In this document: positions 9,640 through 19,101 of the stretch, one piece after another
Layout: every line of letters begins with the position of its first letter
Position numbering within the stretch: the stretch's first letter is position 1
Assembly (NCBI RefSeq): GCF_000482545.1
Contig: NZ_KI519454.1
Location: 2,020,954 to 2,084,953, forward strand
DNA from: Arthrobacter sp. 35W
GTDB taxonomy: Bacteria > Actinomycetota > Actinomycetes > Actinomycetales > Micrococcaceae
DNA: 64,000 nt
Direction of reading: 5' to 3'
Translations under genes and position numbers: made by a program
The notes under the pieces: generated by a model
Told to the model about the DNA's origin: nothing
The model's input: the letters and a program-made list of their open reading frames with translations, nothing else
Database searches by the model: none

Positions 9640-11021
9640 CAGAACGTTTCCTTTTCACCCGGTCGGCCCAGCAGCATGCGGGCCTCGGCCACCAGCGTGA
9701 TGGACCCGGTGACGAGCACGCCGCCGGCCAGGTCATTGTTGCTGTCGGCGCGTTCCACGGCCCACTCGATGGCGTCGTCGAGCTTCTCTGCGATGTGGAT
9801 GTTCGCCTCGTCCCAGCCCAGATCGGCGGCCAGTTCGGCCAGCTCGGCGGCCGGAATGGCGCGCGGCGAGTTGGACTGGGTCAGGCAGATTTCATCTGCC
9901 TCATCGCCGTAGGCCTCGCGCAGCTGGCGCAGGATCTCCTCCGCGTCCTTTTCCTGCAGCACACCCAGGATGACCACCAGCTTGGAGAAGGAGAAGGCCT
10001 CCTGCAGCGCCTCGGCGGAGGCCTTGATGCCGGCGGGATTGTGCGCGGCGTCCACCACGATGGTGGGCGAGGTGCGGACCACTTCCAGCCGACCGGGCGA
10101 ACTGGCGTTGCCGAAGCCCTCGCGGACCAGGTCAAGGTCCAGTTCGCGGGCGCCGCCGCCAAAGAAGGCCTCCAGGGCTGCCAGCGCGACGGCGGCGTTC
10201 TCCGCCTGGTGTGCGCCGTGCAGCGGCAGCAGGATGTCCGGGTACCGGGCGGCGAGGCCCTGAAGGGTGATGAGCTGCCCGCCGACGGCCACGCTGCGCG
10301 ACTCGACGCCGAACTCGATGCCCTCGAAGCGGAACTCCGCGTTCTTTTCCCGGGCAGCCTCGAGCAGCACCTGGGCGGCGTCGGTGGGCTGGGCGGCGCT
10401 CACCAGGAACGCGCCCTCCTTGATGATGCCGGACTTCTCACGGGCAATGTCACCGGTGGTGTCGCCGAGGAGCTCGGTGTGGTCCAGCGAAATGGGCGTC
10501 ACCACGGCCACCTGGCCGTCGCCGACATTGGTGGCATCGGTGATGCCGCCCAGACCCACCTCAATGACAGCCACATCGACGGGCTGGTCCGCGAAAATGG
10601 CGAAGCCCAGGATCGTCAGGCATTCGAAGTACGTCAGCCGCGGCTCGCCGGCGGCAACCAGCTCGGCGTCGACGATCTGAAGGTAAGGGTGGATCTCGTC
10701 CCAGATCCGCACAAACGTCTCATCGGGCACCGGGGCGCCGTCGATGCTGATCCGCTCGGTGACCCGGGTCAAGTGCGGGCTGGTGTAGCGGCCGGTGCGC
10801 AGGCCGTGTGCCATCAGACCAGACTCGATCATCCGCGCCGTGGACGTCTTGCCGTTGGTGCCGGTGATGTGGATGATCGGGTAGGCCTTGTTCGGCTCGC
10901 CCAGGATGTCCATCGCCCGGAACAGCGGGGCCAGGCGCGGCTCCATCTTGTTTTCCGGGGCGCGGCCCAGCAGCTCGGCGTAGACGCTCTCCACGGAGAA
11001 CGCGTCGTGTTCGGGGTTCAT
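9639..11021 (-). CDS. folC: Bifunctional dihydrofolate synthase/folylpolyglutamate synthase
   Basis: Mur-ligase-fold enzyme adding glutamate to dihydropteroate and to reduced folates. The 460-residue protein has the P-loop ITGTNGKTSTARM, the KSGIIKEGAFLVSA lysine region, GAHQAENAAVALAA and the C-terminal VVDAAHNPAG and GVLVTGSITLVAEA segments. Its ATG overlaps the ileS stop (TGATG) and its stop overlaps the DUF4233 start, so the three genes form a coupled operon under the ileS T-box promoter. Confidence 0.96.
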   Translation of the reverse strand: MNPEHDAFSVESVYAELLGRAPENKMEPRLAPLFRAMDILGEPNKAYPIIHITGTNGKTSTARMIESGLMAHGLRTGRYTSPHLTRVTERISIDGAPVPDETFVRIWDEIHPYLQIVDAELVAAGEPRLTYFECLTILGFAIFADQPVDVAVIEVGLGGITDATNVGDGQVAVVTPISLDHTELLGDTTGDIAREKSGIIKEGAFLVSAAQPTDAAQVLLEAAREKNAEFRFEGIEFGVESRSVAVGGQLITLQGLAARYPDILLPLHGAHQAENAAVALAALEAFFGGGARELDLDLVREGFGNASSPGRLEVVRTSPTIVVDAAHNPAGIKASAEALQEAFSFSKLVVILGVLQEKDAEEILRQLREAYGDEADEICLTQSNSPRAIPAAELAELAADLGWDEANIHIAEKLDDAIEWAVERADSNNDLAGGVLVTGSITLVAEARMLLGRPGEKETF

Positions 11022-14000
11022 CAGGCTACCGTCCTGTCGACAGTGATGGTGGTCTCAAAATCGCCGGGGACCAGTTCCAGATCCACGGTAAGCGTCTCGG
11101 TCTTGACGAGTTCGGCGTTGGCGTGCAGCGCGTCGATGGTCTCCTGCGGTCCACTGACCACAGTGCGGATGCGGTCGCTGACATTCAGGTCGGCTTCCTT
11201 GCGGGCGGCCTGAATGGCTCGGATCATGTCGCGGGCGGTGCCCTCGGCCTCCAGTTCGGGGGTGAGCTCGGTGTTGAGCACCACGAACCCGCCGCCGGGC
11301 AGGACGGCGACAGCCGCCGTCGCGCCGTCGCCGGAATCGGCAACAACCGTCTCCAGCGTGTACTCGCTGGGCTCCAGCGCCAGGCCGCCGGCGGTGACAA
11401 CGCCGTCGACGACGGACCAGTCGCCACCCTTGGCGCCCTTGATGGCCAGCTGGACGTTCTTGCCCAGGCGCGGACCGGCGGCGCGGGCGTTGACTACCAG
11501 CTTCTGCTCGATGCCGAACTCCTCAGGCGAGGCCGTGGCGGCGTCCACCAGCCGCACGGAGCGGATGTTCAGCTCGTCGGCGACGACGGCGGCGGCGCTG
11601 GTGAGCGCGCCGGCGTTCGGCGCCACCACGGTGAGCTCCTGCAGGGGCAGGCGCACACGCAGCTTGGCGGCCTTGCGCAGGCTGGAACCCGTGGAGCAGA
11701 TTTGCTGGATGCGGTTCATCTGCTCCACCAGGTCCGGGTTGGCGGCGAACAGCGAGGCCTCGGGCCAATCCGTCAGGTGCACGGAGCGCCCGCCGGTGAG
11801 CCCGCGCCAGATCTCCTCGGTGACCAGCGGCAGCAGCGCGGCGGAGACACGGCTGACGGTTTCCAGCGCCGTGTAGAGGGCGTCGAAGGCGTCGTGGTTC
11901 TCGTCGAAGAAGCGCTGGCGGCTGCGGCGGACGTACCAGTTGGTCAGCATGTCCAGGTAGCTGCGCAGCGAGTCGCAGGCACCCGAGACGTCGTAGTCAT
12001 CCAGCTGTTCGCGCATGGCGCGCACCAGATCGCCGGTGTTGGCCATCAGGTACTCGTCCAGGGTGTCGGAGTAACCGTCGTAGCGCAGCTGGGCGTCGTA
12101 GCCTGCGCCGCCGTTGGCGGTGTTCGTGTACAGCGTGAAGAAGCTGTACACATTCCACAGCGGCAGGATCACCTGGCGGACGCCCTCGCGGATGCCCTGT
12201 TCGGTGACCACCAGGTTGCCACCGCGCAGGATGGGGCTGGACATGAGGAACCAGCGCATGGCGTCGGAGCCGTCGCGGTCCAGAACCTCGGAGACATCCG
12301 GGTAGTTGCGCAGGCTCTTGGACATCTTCTGCCCATCGGAGCCGAGCACAATGCCGTGGCTGATGACGTTGCGGAAGGCCGGGCGGTCAAAGAGCGCCGT
12401 CGAGAGGATGTGCAGCATGTAGAACCAGCCGCGTGTCTGGCCGATGTACTCCACGATGAAGTCGGCCGGGTTGTGGGTGTTGAACCACTCCTCGTTCTCG
12501 AACGGGAAGTGGGCCTGGCCGTAGGGCATGGAGCCGGAATCGAACCACACGTCCAGCACGTCTTCGACACGGCGCATGGTGGACTTGCCGGTGGGGTCGT
12601 CCGGGTTCGGGCGCGTCAGCTCATCGATGAACGGGCGGTGCAGATCGGGCTCGCCGGCGGCGTTGAGCGGCAGCCGGCCAAAGTCGGCCTCGATCTCGGC
12701 CAGGGAGCCGTAGACATCGGTGCGCGGGTATTCGGCGTCGTCGGACTGCCACACCGGGATGGGGCTGCCCCAGAAGCGGTTGCGGCTGATGGACCAGTCG
12801 CGGGCGTTGGCCAGCCACTTGCCGAACTGGCCGTCCTTGACGTTCTCGGGGATCCAGTTGATCTCCTGGTTCAGGCCAACCATGCGCTCCTTGATCTTGG
12901 TCACCTCGACGTACCAGGAGGAGATGGCGCGGTAGATCAGCGGCGTGCGGCAGCGCCAGCAGTGCGGGTAGCTGTGCTCGTAGCTGGCCTGGCGCAGCAG
13001 TCGGCCGCCGGCCTTCAGCACGCGGGTGATGGCCTTGTTGGCGTCAAAGACCTGCACGCCGGCGATCTCGGCCAGCTCGCCGGTGGCGAAGAGCGGCAGG
13101 AAGCGCGCGCCCTCGTCCACGGACAGCACCACGGGGATGGAGTACTGCTCGCAGATCTTCTGGTCTTCCTCACCATAGGCGGGTGCCTGGTGGACGATGC
13201 CGGTGCCGTCGGTGGTGGTGACGTAGTCGGCCACGAGGATCTGCCAGGCATTGGCCGTGCCGTAGGTTTCCTCGTCGGCGAAGTAGTCCCAGAGGCGCTG
13301 GTAGCGCAGGCCCTCAAGCTCGGAGCCCAGGTAGGTGGCGGTGACGGCCTCGGCGGCAGCCGCGCCGTCGTCGTAGCCGAGGTCCTTGGCGTGCGCGCCG
13401 ACCAGATCGCTGGCGAGCAGGAAGCGCTCCCCCGCTGCGGCGGAACCGTTGGGGCCGGCGGGCACGACGGCGTAGGCCACGGTGGGCCCGACGGCCAGGG
13501 CCTGGTTGGTGGGCAGGGTCCATGGCGTGGTGGTCCAGGCCAGGGCGTTGACCCCAGCCAGTTCCTTGGACAGCTCGGACTCGCCGGCCAGCAGCGGGAA
13601 CGTGACGGTGACAGTCTGGTCCTGGCGCATCTTGTAGACGTCGTCGTCCATGCGCAGCTCGTGGTTGGAGAGCGGGGTCTCGTCCTTCCAGCAGTACGGC
13701 AGCACGCGGAAGCCCTGGTAGGTCAGGCCCTTCTCGTGGAGCTGCTTGAAGGCCCAGATGACGGACTCCATGTACTCCACGTTGAGGGTCTTGTAGTCGT
13801 TGTCGAAGTCCACCCAGCGGGCCTGGCGGTTGACGTAGTTCTGCCATTCACCGGCGTACTTCATCACGGAGGAGCGGCAGGCGTCATTGAATTTGTCGAT
13901 GCCCATGGCCTCGATCTGCTTTTTGTCCGTCATGCCCAGCTGCTTCATGGCCTCAAGCTCGGCCGGCAGACCGTGGGTGTCCCAGCCGAAGCGGCGCTCA

Positions 14001-14290
14001 ACCCGGCGCCCGCGCTGGGTCTGGTAGCGGGCCACGAGGTCCTTGACGTAGCCCGTCAGCAGGTGGCCGTAGTGCGGCAGACCATTGGCAAAGGGCGGGC
14101 CGTCGTAGAAGACAAACTCGTTGCTGCCGTCATCGCCCGCGCTGCGGTTGTCGATGCTCGCCTGGAAGGTGCCGTCCTCATCCCAGTACTTCAGGATGCG
14201 TTCTTCGACCTCCGGGAAACGCACGGAAGCGGGGACATGGCGGTTTTCAGCGGAGCTGCCAGCGGCAGAGGCCTTCGGGTAATGGGTCAT
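11021..14290 (-). CDS. ileS: Isoleucyl-tRNA synthetase, long (IleS2-like) form
   Basis: Class I aminoacyl-tRNA synthetase charging tRNA-Ile. The 1089-residue protein shows the HIGH-region variant [12 protein letters not shown], the KMSKS loop ([13 protein letters not shown]), the WDTHGLPAE motif and an editing CP1 insertion with [13 protein letters not shown]. Both the length and the HYGH variant are typical of the eukaryote-like IleRS type, which is generally less sensitive to mupirocin (family knowledge, not tested here). ATG at 14290 follows AGGA by 7 nt; that site lies in the sequestrator hairpin of the upstream T-box. First gene of ileS-folC-DUF4233-(ndk). Confidence 0.97.
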   Translation of the reverse strand: MTHYPKASAAGSSAENRHVPASVRFPEVEERILKYWDEDGTFQASIDNRSAGDDGSNEFVFYDGPPFANGLPHYGHLLTGYVKDLVARYQTQRGRRVERRFGWDTHGLPAELEAMKQLGMTDKKQIEAMGIDKFNDACRSSVMKYAGEWQNYVNRQARWVDFDNDYKTLNVEYMESVIWAFKQLHEKGLTYQGFRVLPYCWKDETPLSNHELRMDDDVYKMRQDQTVTVTFPLLAGESELSKELAGVNALAWTTTPWTLPTNQALAVGPTVAYAVVPAGPNGSAAAGERFLLASDLVGAHAKDLGYDDGAAAAEAVTATYLGSELEGLRYQRLWDYFADEETYGTANAWQILVADYVTTTDGTGIVHQAPAYGEEDQKICEQYSIPVVLSVDEGARFLPLFATGELAEIAGVQVFDANKAITRVLKAGGRLLRQASYEHSYPHCWRCRTPLIYRAISSWYVEVTKIKERMVGLNQEINWIPENVKDGQFGKWLANARDWSISRNRFWGSPIPVWQSDDAEYPRTDVYGSLAEIEADFGRLPLNAAGEPDLHRPFIDELTRPNPDDPTGKSTMRRVEDVLDVWFDSGSMPYGQAHFPFENEEWFNTHNPADFIVEYIGQTRGWFYMLHILSTALFDRPAFRNVISHGIVLGSDGQKMSKSLRNYPDVSEVLDRDGSDAMRWFLMSSPILRGGNLVVTEQGIREGVRQVILPLWNVYSFFTLYTNTANGGAGYDAQLRYDGYSDTLDEYLMANTGDLVRAMREQLDDYDVSGACDSLRSYLDMLTNWYVRRSRQRFFDENHDAFDALYTALETVSRVSAALLPLVTEEIWRGLTGGRSVHLTDWPEASLFAANPDLVEQMNRIQQICSTGSSLRKAAKLRVRLPLQELTVVAPNAGALTSAAAVVADELNIRSVRLVDAATASPEEFGIEQKLVVNARAAGPRLGKNVQLAIKGAKGGDWSVVDGVVTAGGLALEPSEYTLETVVADSGDGATAAVAVLPGGGFVVLNTELTPELEAEGTARDMIRAIQAARKEADLNVSDRIRTVVSGPQETIDALHANAELVKTETLTVDLELVPGDFETTITVDRTVA

Positions 14291-14295
14291 CTCAT

Positions 14296-14545
14296 CATCC
14301 TGGTCGGAGCGAACAGATCATTCAGGATGCAAGGACGCTGCCCGGCCGACCCAATAGTGGGGCGGCGGGCACCGTGGTACCACCTCGCTTACCGCCCTGT
14401 TATCCGTTGCCGGGGCCTAGGCGGCCGCTCATTGACTGCTGTGACGGGCTTACCCGTCCGGTTCTACTGGCGTTCTGGACCCAGGGGGCGAAGGACGTGT
14501 TCTTCCGGAAGCTCACCGGTGATGGCCGGGTCAACGCTTTTGTCC
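14296..14545 (-). promoter_or_regulatory. Isoleucine T-box leader of ileS, translational type
   Basis: On the minus strand the leader contains, in order, a stem I with CCGGCC-ATC-ACCGG (specifier ATC at 14521-14523, isoleucine), GAGCTTCCGGAAG, stem II/III sequences, and the T-box core GAGGTGGTACCACGG (14370-14384). A downstream hairpin pairs CATCCTG (14323-14329) with CAGGATG (14296-14302), which includes the ileS ribosome binding site AGGA. The absence of an intrinsic terminator and the occluded ribosome binding site indicate control of translation initiation, as described for actinobacterial ileS leaders. Confidence 0.92.
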
Positions 14546-14547
14546 CC

Positions 14548-14553
14548 ATTCTA
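14548..14553 (-). promoter_or_regulatory. Putative -10 box of the ileS T-box transcript
   Basis: TAGAAT on the minus strand just upstream of the T-box leader, at the right distance to start the transcript near 14541. No convincing -35 hexamer is seen. Confidence 0.4.
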
Positions 14554-14671
14554 GGGGACATCGCCAGTCTAAGTGACATGGAAATCCCGCGCGCAGCCCG
14601 CTGGCCGCGTGTCTTTGGCCACCATGCCGCCTCGGGGCCCCGTCCGGGCTCTGTCTGGGCTCTGTGTCGTT

Positions 14672-15448
14672 CTACAGGCGGCGGATCAGCTTGTGGTTGG
14701 CCGCCTGCGCCACCGGCCGGATGACTATCTCGTCCAGGTTGATGTGGTGGGGAAGCCCGACGGCGTAGGAGACCACATCGGCCACATCCTCGGCCACCAG
14801 CGGCTCGGCCACGCCCTCGTACACCTTTGCCGCGGCGGCCGGGTCGCCGCCGAGGCGGTTGAGCGCAAACTCGTCGGTCTGCACCAGGCCCGGCACCACC
14901 TCGATGACGCGGATATTGTGCTCGGCTTCCTCCAGTCGCAGCGCACCCGTGATGGCCTTCTGGCCGAACTTGGCGGCGTTGTAGCCGCCGCCGCCCTCGT
15001 AGGGGGCCAGGGCCGCCGAGGAGGTCAGGTTCAGGATGGTGCCGTGGCCGTGCGCGCGCAGGGCCGGCAGGAAGGCCCGGACCATCTTCATGGTGCCCAG
15101 CACGTTGACCTGGAACATCCATTCCCAGTCGTCATTGTTGGCCGTGGCCATCGGGTCGGCACCGCGGGCGCCGCCGGCGATGTTGATCAGCGTGTCCAGA
15201 CCACCGTTGCCGGCCACGAAGGCTGCCAGCGCGGCAACGTCGTCGTCGATCGTGACGTCGGCGGCGAAGGGCACGGCGCCGGTTTCGGCCGCCAGCGCCT
15301 CCAGCCGCTCGGCGCGCCGGGCCACGGCCACCACGGACCAGCCCTCGGAGCGCAGCTTGCGGACGGTGGCGGCACCGATGCCGGAGCTGGCACCTGTGAC
15401 GACGGCGTGCTTGAAGGGGGCTGTGGATGCGGGCGTGTTCTCAGGCAT
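14672..15448 (-). CDS. SDR family NAD(P)-dependent oxidoreductase
   Basis: Classical short-chain dehydrogenase of 258 residues. The cofactor motif TGASSGIG is at about 18-25, NIAGG follows the D-V-T segment, and the catalytic Ser (NLTSSAALA) and Tyr-x3-Lys (YNAAKFG) are present. Arg residues after the second strand (ARRAERL) suggest NADP(H). The sequence resembles the YdfG/3-hydroxy-acid dehydrogenase subgroup (PGLVQTDEF after the catalytic helix), but substrate cannot be stated. It is co-oriented with and 22 nt downstream of the DUF488 gene, with which it may be co-transcribed. Confidence 0.9.
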   Translation of the reverse strand: MPENTPASTAPFKHAVVTGASSGIGAATVRKLRSEGWSVVAVARRAERLEALAAETGAVPFAADVTIDDDVAALAAFVAGNGGLDTLINIAGGARGADPMATANNDDWEWMFQVNVLGTMKMVRAFLPALRAHGHGTILNLTSSAALAPYEGGGGYNAAKFGQKAITGALRLEEAEHNIRVIEVVPGLVQTDEFALNRLGGDPAAAAKVYEGVAEPLVAEDVADVVSYAVGLPHHINLDEIVIRPVAQAANHKLIRRL

Positions 15449-15470
15449 GGAACAAATCTATCGCGTCAGC

Positions 15471-15821
15471 TCAGCCCTGCTGGGCAGCATCCTCGACGGC
15501 GGCCAGCAGCACCACGGCGTGGTTGATCGCCGGATCCCTGGCTCCGTACACCAGAGCGACGTCCTGGTCCCGGGCCAGTTCCCTGATTTGGTCGACGGCG
15601 GGATTGTCGGCCAGCTCCGCCCGGTAGGCCGCGGCGAACTCCGCGAATCTCTCGGCCCGGTGGTCAAAGAAGATGCGCAGCTCGGGGCTGGGCGCGGCAT
15701 CCTTCAGCCAGAGGTCCACGCGCTCCTTCTTCACCCCGCGCGGCCACAAGCGGTCCACCAGGACGCGCAGCTCCCCCGGCGCGCCGTCGTCGTACACGCG
15801 CAGAATCCTCACGGTGCCCAT
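15471..15821 (-). CDS. DUF488 family protein (YeaO-like)
   Basis: A 116-residue protein with the family signature RVLVDRLWPRGVKKERVDLWLKD near residue 19 and the C-terminal VALVYGARDPAINHAVVLL. DUF488 proteins are small cytosolic proteins of unknown biochemical role. Upstream, the divergent valS begins 64 nt away; downstream lies the SDR gene. The frame is open further upstream, but the ATG at 15821 gives the standard family N-terminus (MGTVRILRVYDDG). Confidence 0.9.
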   Translation of the reverse strand: MGTVRILRVYDDGAPGELRVLVDRLWPRGVKKERVDLWLKDAAPSPELRIFFDHRAERFAEFAAAYRAELADNPAVDQIRELARDQDVALVYGARDPAINHAVVLLAAVEDAAQQG

Positions 15822-15885
15822 GCCCGCATCCTAGCCCCACCCGCCGACTTCCCGGCGTCAGCGCAAAGCATGAAAGAATTGACCC

Positions 15886-18510
15886 ATGGCTGAACTTATC
15901 CCGGGCACAGACACGCCCGCCACCACCCCGTCCAACGTCCCCGACAAGCCCGCCCTCGAAGGCCTTGAGGCCAAGTTCACCGAGCGCTGGGGCCTTGAAG
16001 GCACCTACAAGTTCGATGAGAACACCACGCGTGAGCAGGTGTACTCGATCGACACCCCGCCGCCCACCGCGTCCGGGTCCCTGCACGTTGGACACATGTT
16101 CTCCTACACCCAGACCGATGTGCTGGCCCGCTACCAGCGCATGAACGGCAAGAACGTCTTCTACCCCATGGGTTGGGACGACAACGGCCTGCCCACCGAG
16201 CGCCGGGTGCAGAACTACTTCGGCGTCCGCTGCGACCCGGCCATCGCCTACAACGCCGACTACCGCCCGCCGGCCACGCCCGCGAAGAACCAGCGCGATT
16301 TCGACGTCGTCTCCCGCCGGAACTTCATCGAGCTGTGCGAGGAACTGGCCGTTGAGGACGAGAAGGTCTTCGAGCACCTTTTCCAGACCCTGGGCCTATC
16401 CGTTGACTGGAAGCTGACCTACCGCACCATCGACGACAACTCCCGCGCCGTCTCCCAGCGCGCCTTCCTGGCCAACCTGGCCGCCGGCGATGCCTACATG
16501 GCCGAGGCCCCCACCCTGTGGGATGTCACCTTCCGCACCGCCGTGGCCCAGGCCGAGCTGGAGGACCGGGAAATGCCCGGCGCCTACTACCGCTACCCGT
16601 TCTTCGCCGAAGACGGCACCAAGATCTTCATCGAGACCACCCGCCCCGAACTGCTGGCCGCCTGTGCCGCCCTCGTGGCCAACCCGGACGACGAGCGCTA
16701 CAAGCCGCTTTTCGGCAAGAAGGTCACCTCCCCGCTGTTCGGCGTCGAGGTTGAGGTCTTCCCGCACCCGCTGGCCAAAGCCGACAAGGGCTCCGGCATT
16801 GCCATGGTCTGCACCTTCGGCGACCTGACCGACGTCACCTGGTGGCGTGAACTGCAGCTGCCCACCCGCGCCATCATCGGCCGCGACGGCCGCATCACGG
16901 GCGAGACTCCGTCGTGGATCACCACCGACGAGGGCAAGGCCCACTTCGCCACGCTGGCCGGCAAGACCGTCTTCAGCGCCAAGGAAACCGTCGTCGAGCT
17001 GCTCACCGCGGCCGAGCTGATGGACGGCGAGCCGAAGAAAATCATGCACCCGGTGAACTTCTTCGAAAAGGGCGACAAGCCCCTGGAAGTTGTCACCTCC
17101 CGCCAGTGGTACATCCGCAACGGCGGCCGTGACGAGGACCGCCGCGAACGCCTGATCGGCCGCGGCCAGGAAATCGAATTCCACCCCGCGTTCATGCGCT
17201 CGCGCTACGACAACTGGATCTCCGGCCTGAACGGCGACTGGCTGGTCTCCCGCCAGCGCTTCTTCGGCGTGCCGGTGCCCGTCTGGTACCCGCTGGATGC
17301 CGAGGGCAACCCGGTCTACGAGACGCCGATCCTGCCCACGGATGCCCAGCTCCCCGTGGACCCGGCGGCTGACGCCCCGATCGGCTTTGAGGAAGCCCAG
17401 CGCGACGTTCCCGGTGGCTTCACCGGCGACGCCGATGTACTGGACACCTGGGCCACCTCCTCGCTGACCCCGCAGATCGTGGGTGGCTGGAGCCGGGATG
17501 AGGAGCTCTTCGCCAAGGTCTACCCCTTCGACCTGCGTCCGCAGGGCCACGACATCATCCGCACCTGGCTGTTCTCCTCCGCCGTGCGCGCTGATGCCCT
17601 GCAGAAGTCCGCACCGTGGAAGCACGCGGCCATCTCCGGCTGGATCCTGGATCCGGACCGCAAGAAGATGTCCAAGTCCAAGGGCAACGTGGTGGTCCCC
17701 ACCGATGTGCTGAACGAATTCGGCTCGGACGCCGTGCGCTACTGGGCCGCTTCGGCCAAGCTCGGCGCCGACACGGCTTACGAGATTGCGCAGATGAAGA
17801 TCGGCCGACGTCTGGCCATCAAGCTGCTCAACGCTTCCAAGTTCGTGCTGAACCTGGGCGCCACGCAGGATTCCGTGGTCACCGCCGCGAACCTCTCCGT
17901 GGTCACCAACCCGCTGGACCGCGCCCTGCTGGCCCAGCTGGCCGCCGTCGTGGATTCCTCCAGCGCCGCCTTCGCCAACTACGACTACGCCCGCGCCCTG
18001 CAGATCAGCGAGAGCTTCTTCTGGCAGTTCACTGACGACTACGTGGAGCTCATCAAGGACCGCGCCTACGGCGCTGCCGGCGAGGCGGAGCAGGCGAGCG
18101 TGCTGGCGGCCCTGGCCACCACCCTTGACGCGCTGCTGCGCCTGTTCGCACCCTTCCTGCCGTTCGCGACGGAAGAGGTGTGGAGCTGGTGGCGTGCCGG
18201 TTCCGTGCACCGCGCCACCTGGCCCACCGCGGTGGAGGTTGCCGACGGCGACAACACCATGCTGGCCACCGTGGGTTCCGCGCTCAGTGGCATCCGCAAG
18301 GCCAAGTCCGAGGCCAAGGTCAAGCAGCGCACCGAGGTCCTCACCGCCACCATCACCGCCCCCGAGGCCCAGGCAGCCCAGCTGACCGCCGGTCTGGGCG
18401 ACCTGAAGGCAGCGGCCAACGCCCGCGAGATCATCGTGCAGGCCGCCGAGGGCGAACTCACCGTGGCCGGCGTCGAGCTGGCCCCCGCCGAGGAGCCCGC
18501 CCAGGCGTAG
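15886..18510 (+). CDS. valS: Valyl-tRNA synthetase
   Basis: Class I synthetase charging tRNA-Val, 874 residues. It has TASGSLHVGHMFSYTQTDVL (HIGH region), GWDDNGLPTERRVQN, the WATSSLTPQ motif before the anticodon domain, KMSKSKGN (KMSKS loop) and a C-terminal coiled-coil-like segment. The GWDDNGLPTE sequence and the shorter insertion mark it as ValRS rather than IleRS or LeuRS. The ATG at 15886 has only a weak GAAAG upstream. It is monocistronic and convergent with the chorismate mutase gene across the palindrome at 18518-18573. Confidence 0.97.
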   Translation: MAELIPGTDTPATTPSNVPDKPALEGLEAKFTERWGLEGTYKFDENTTREQVYSIDTPPPTASGSLHVGHMFSYTQTDVLARYQRMNGKNVFYPMGWDDNGLPTERRVQNYFGVRCDPAIAYNADYRPPATPAKNQRDFDVVSRRNFIELCEELAVEDEKVFEHLFQTLGLSVDWKLTYRTIDDNSRAVSQRAFLANLAAGDAYMAEAPTLWDVTFRTAVAQAELEDREMPGAYYRYPFFAEDGTKIFIETTRPELLAACAALVANPDDERYKPLFGKKVTSPLFGVEVEVFPHPLAKADKGSGIAMVCTFGDLTDVTWWRELQLPTRAIIGRDGRITGETPSWITTDEGKAHFATLAGKTVFSAKETVVELLTAAELMDGEPKKIMHPVNFFEKGDKPLEVVTSRQWYIRNGGRDEDRRERLIGRGQEIEFHPAFMRSRYDNWISGLNGDWLVSRQRFFGVPVPVWYPLDAEGNPVYETPILPTDAQLPVDPAADAPIGFEEAQRDVPGGFTGDADVLDTWATSSLTPQIVGGWSRDEELFAKVYPFDLRPQGHDIIRTWLFSSAVRADALQKSAPWKHAAISGWILDPDRKKMSKSKGNVVVPTDVLNEFGSDAVRYWAASAKLGADTAYEIAQMKIGRRLAIKLLNASKFVLNLGATQDSVVTAANLSVVTNPLDRALLAQLAAVVDSSSAAFANYDYARALQISESFFWQFTDDYVELIKDRAYGAAGEAEQASVLAALATTLDALLRLFAPFLPFATEEVWSWWRAGSVHRATWPTAVEVADGDNTMLATVGSALSGIRKAKSEAKVKQRTEVLTATITAPEAQAAQLTAGLGDLKAAANAREIIVQAAEGELTVAGVELAPAEEPAQA

Positions 18511-18517
18511 CCCTCAA

Positions 18518-18573
18518 CTGTGTGACAGATAACGCTCCCAAAATCGATTTTGGGAGCGTTATCTGTTGCACAG
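18518..18573. terminator. Long palindrome between valS and the chorismate mutase gene (repeat family member 2)
   Basis: Two 28-bp arms with two mismatches and no loop, centred on AAAATCGATTTT. The outer end reads CTGTGTGACAGATAACG. It sits 7 nt after valS and 11 nt beyond the convergent chorismate mutase stop, consistent with a bidirectional terminator. Confidence 0.8.
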
Positions 18574-18584
18574 ATGCTTTGTAC

Positions 18585-18875
18585 CTAGCGTTCGGCGGAA
18601 TTGACGCCGTGCTCGAGGTCGATGAAGGCGCCAATCATGGCGCGGTAGGTTTGCTCGACGACGTCGGGCGAGGCACCAGACTCTGTTGCCCGGGCCCGGG
18701 CCTTGGCAACCACCTGCTCCACGCGGGCCGGAGCCCTGACGGCCGCGGCGTCGCCGGACGGCTTGAGCTCCCCCGCCCGCACCACGGCAGCCTGGCGCTG
18801 GGCGATCAGGGCAATGATGGAGGCATCCAGCTCATCGATGCGGGCACGGACGGCGTCCAGGGAATCCAGGGTCAT
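18585..18875 (-). CDS. Chorismate mutase, AroQ class
   Basis: A 96-residue all-helical protein converting chorismate to prephenate for Phe/Tyr synthesis. The N-terminal helix DSLDAVRARIDELDASIIALIAQRQ contains the conserved Arg, and AAVVRAGELK provides the Lys of the active site. The C-terminal helices (RVEQVVAKARARA, YRAMIGAFIDLE) fit AroQ-alpha. I start at the ATG at 18875 because the 38 codons further upstream run into the palindrome at 18905-18964 and look non-coding. It is a free-standing gene convergent with valS. Confidence 0.9.
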   Translation of the reverse strand: MTLDSLDAVRARIDELDASIIALIAQRQAAVVRAGELKPSGDAAAVRAPARVEQVVAKARARATESGASPDVVEQTYRAMIGAFIDLEHGVNSAER

Positions 18876-18904
18876 GCCCGCCAGCCTAGCAATGCACAGC
18901 GCAC

Positions 18905-18964
18905 ATCTGTGTGGCAGTAGATGTTCTTCAGAGGCGTCTTTGGAGCGACTACTGCTACACAGAT
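18905..18964. repeat. Long palindrome upstream of the chorismate mutase gene (repeat family member 3)
   Basis: Sixteen-bp outer arms (ATCTGTGTGGCAGTAG at 18905-18920, CTACTGCTACACAGAT at 18949-18964; one G:A position that is a G-U wobble in RNA) with a partly paired interior. The outer arm matches the CTG-W-G-K-S-R-CAG motif of members 1, 2 and 4. This copy lies between two minus-strand frames rather than between convergent genes. Confidence 0.7.
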
Positions 18965-18989
18965 TCGACGGCGGAGGGTTTTTGGGCAA

Positions 18990-19026
18990 AGGGGAAGCCC
19001 CATCAGCGTTTTGCCGTTGGTGGGGC
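18990..19026. terminator. Hairpin overlapping the end of the small ORF at 19003
   Basis: GAAGCCCCATCAGCG and CGTTGGTGGGGCTTC can form a 15-bp stem with two wobble-compatible mismatches around loop TTTTGC. It covers the last codons and stop of the minus-strand small ORF and may terminate its transcript. There is no T-tract. Confidence 0.55.
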
Positions 19027-19101
19027 TTCGACTTCGGCCGCTTGGTGACGCTTTGCGGTCTGGGGGACTCCGTAGACCTTCAGGTCCTGTTGCCTCGTCA
19101 C
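19003..19101 (-). CDS. Candidate 32-residue small protein
   Basis: Minus-strand frame (M)TRQQDLKVYGVPQTAKRHQ followed by AAEVEAPPTAKR and stop. It has a GTG start at 19101 preceded by GGGGAAGG with 6-nt spacing, an almost ideal ribosome binding site. About two thirds of third positions are G or C, less biased than the neighbouring genes. The product is hydrophilic and basic with no membrane segment. Its 3' end coincides with a hairpin, suggesting a short monocistronic transcript between chorismate mutase and the beta-helix protein gene. No function is recognised; it could also be a leader peptide or chance. Confidence 0.5.
   Translation of the reverse strand: MTRQQDLKVYGVPQTAKRHQAAEVEAPPTAKR

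Noticed and set aside
11123-14554. A 1143-codon plus-strand frame opposite ileS
   Set aside because: It is complementary to a certain IleRS gene; the GC-biased third position removes stops on the opposite strand.
16396-18210. A 604-codon minus-strand frame opposite valS
   Set aside because: It is an antisense shadow of valS with no domain and no ribosome binding site.
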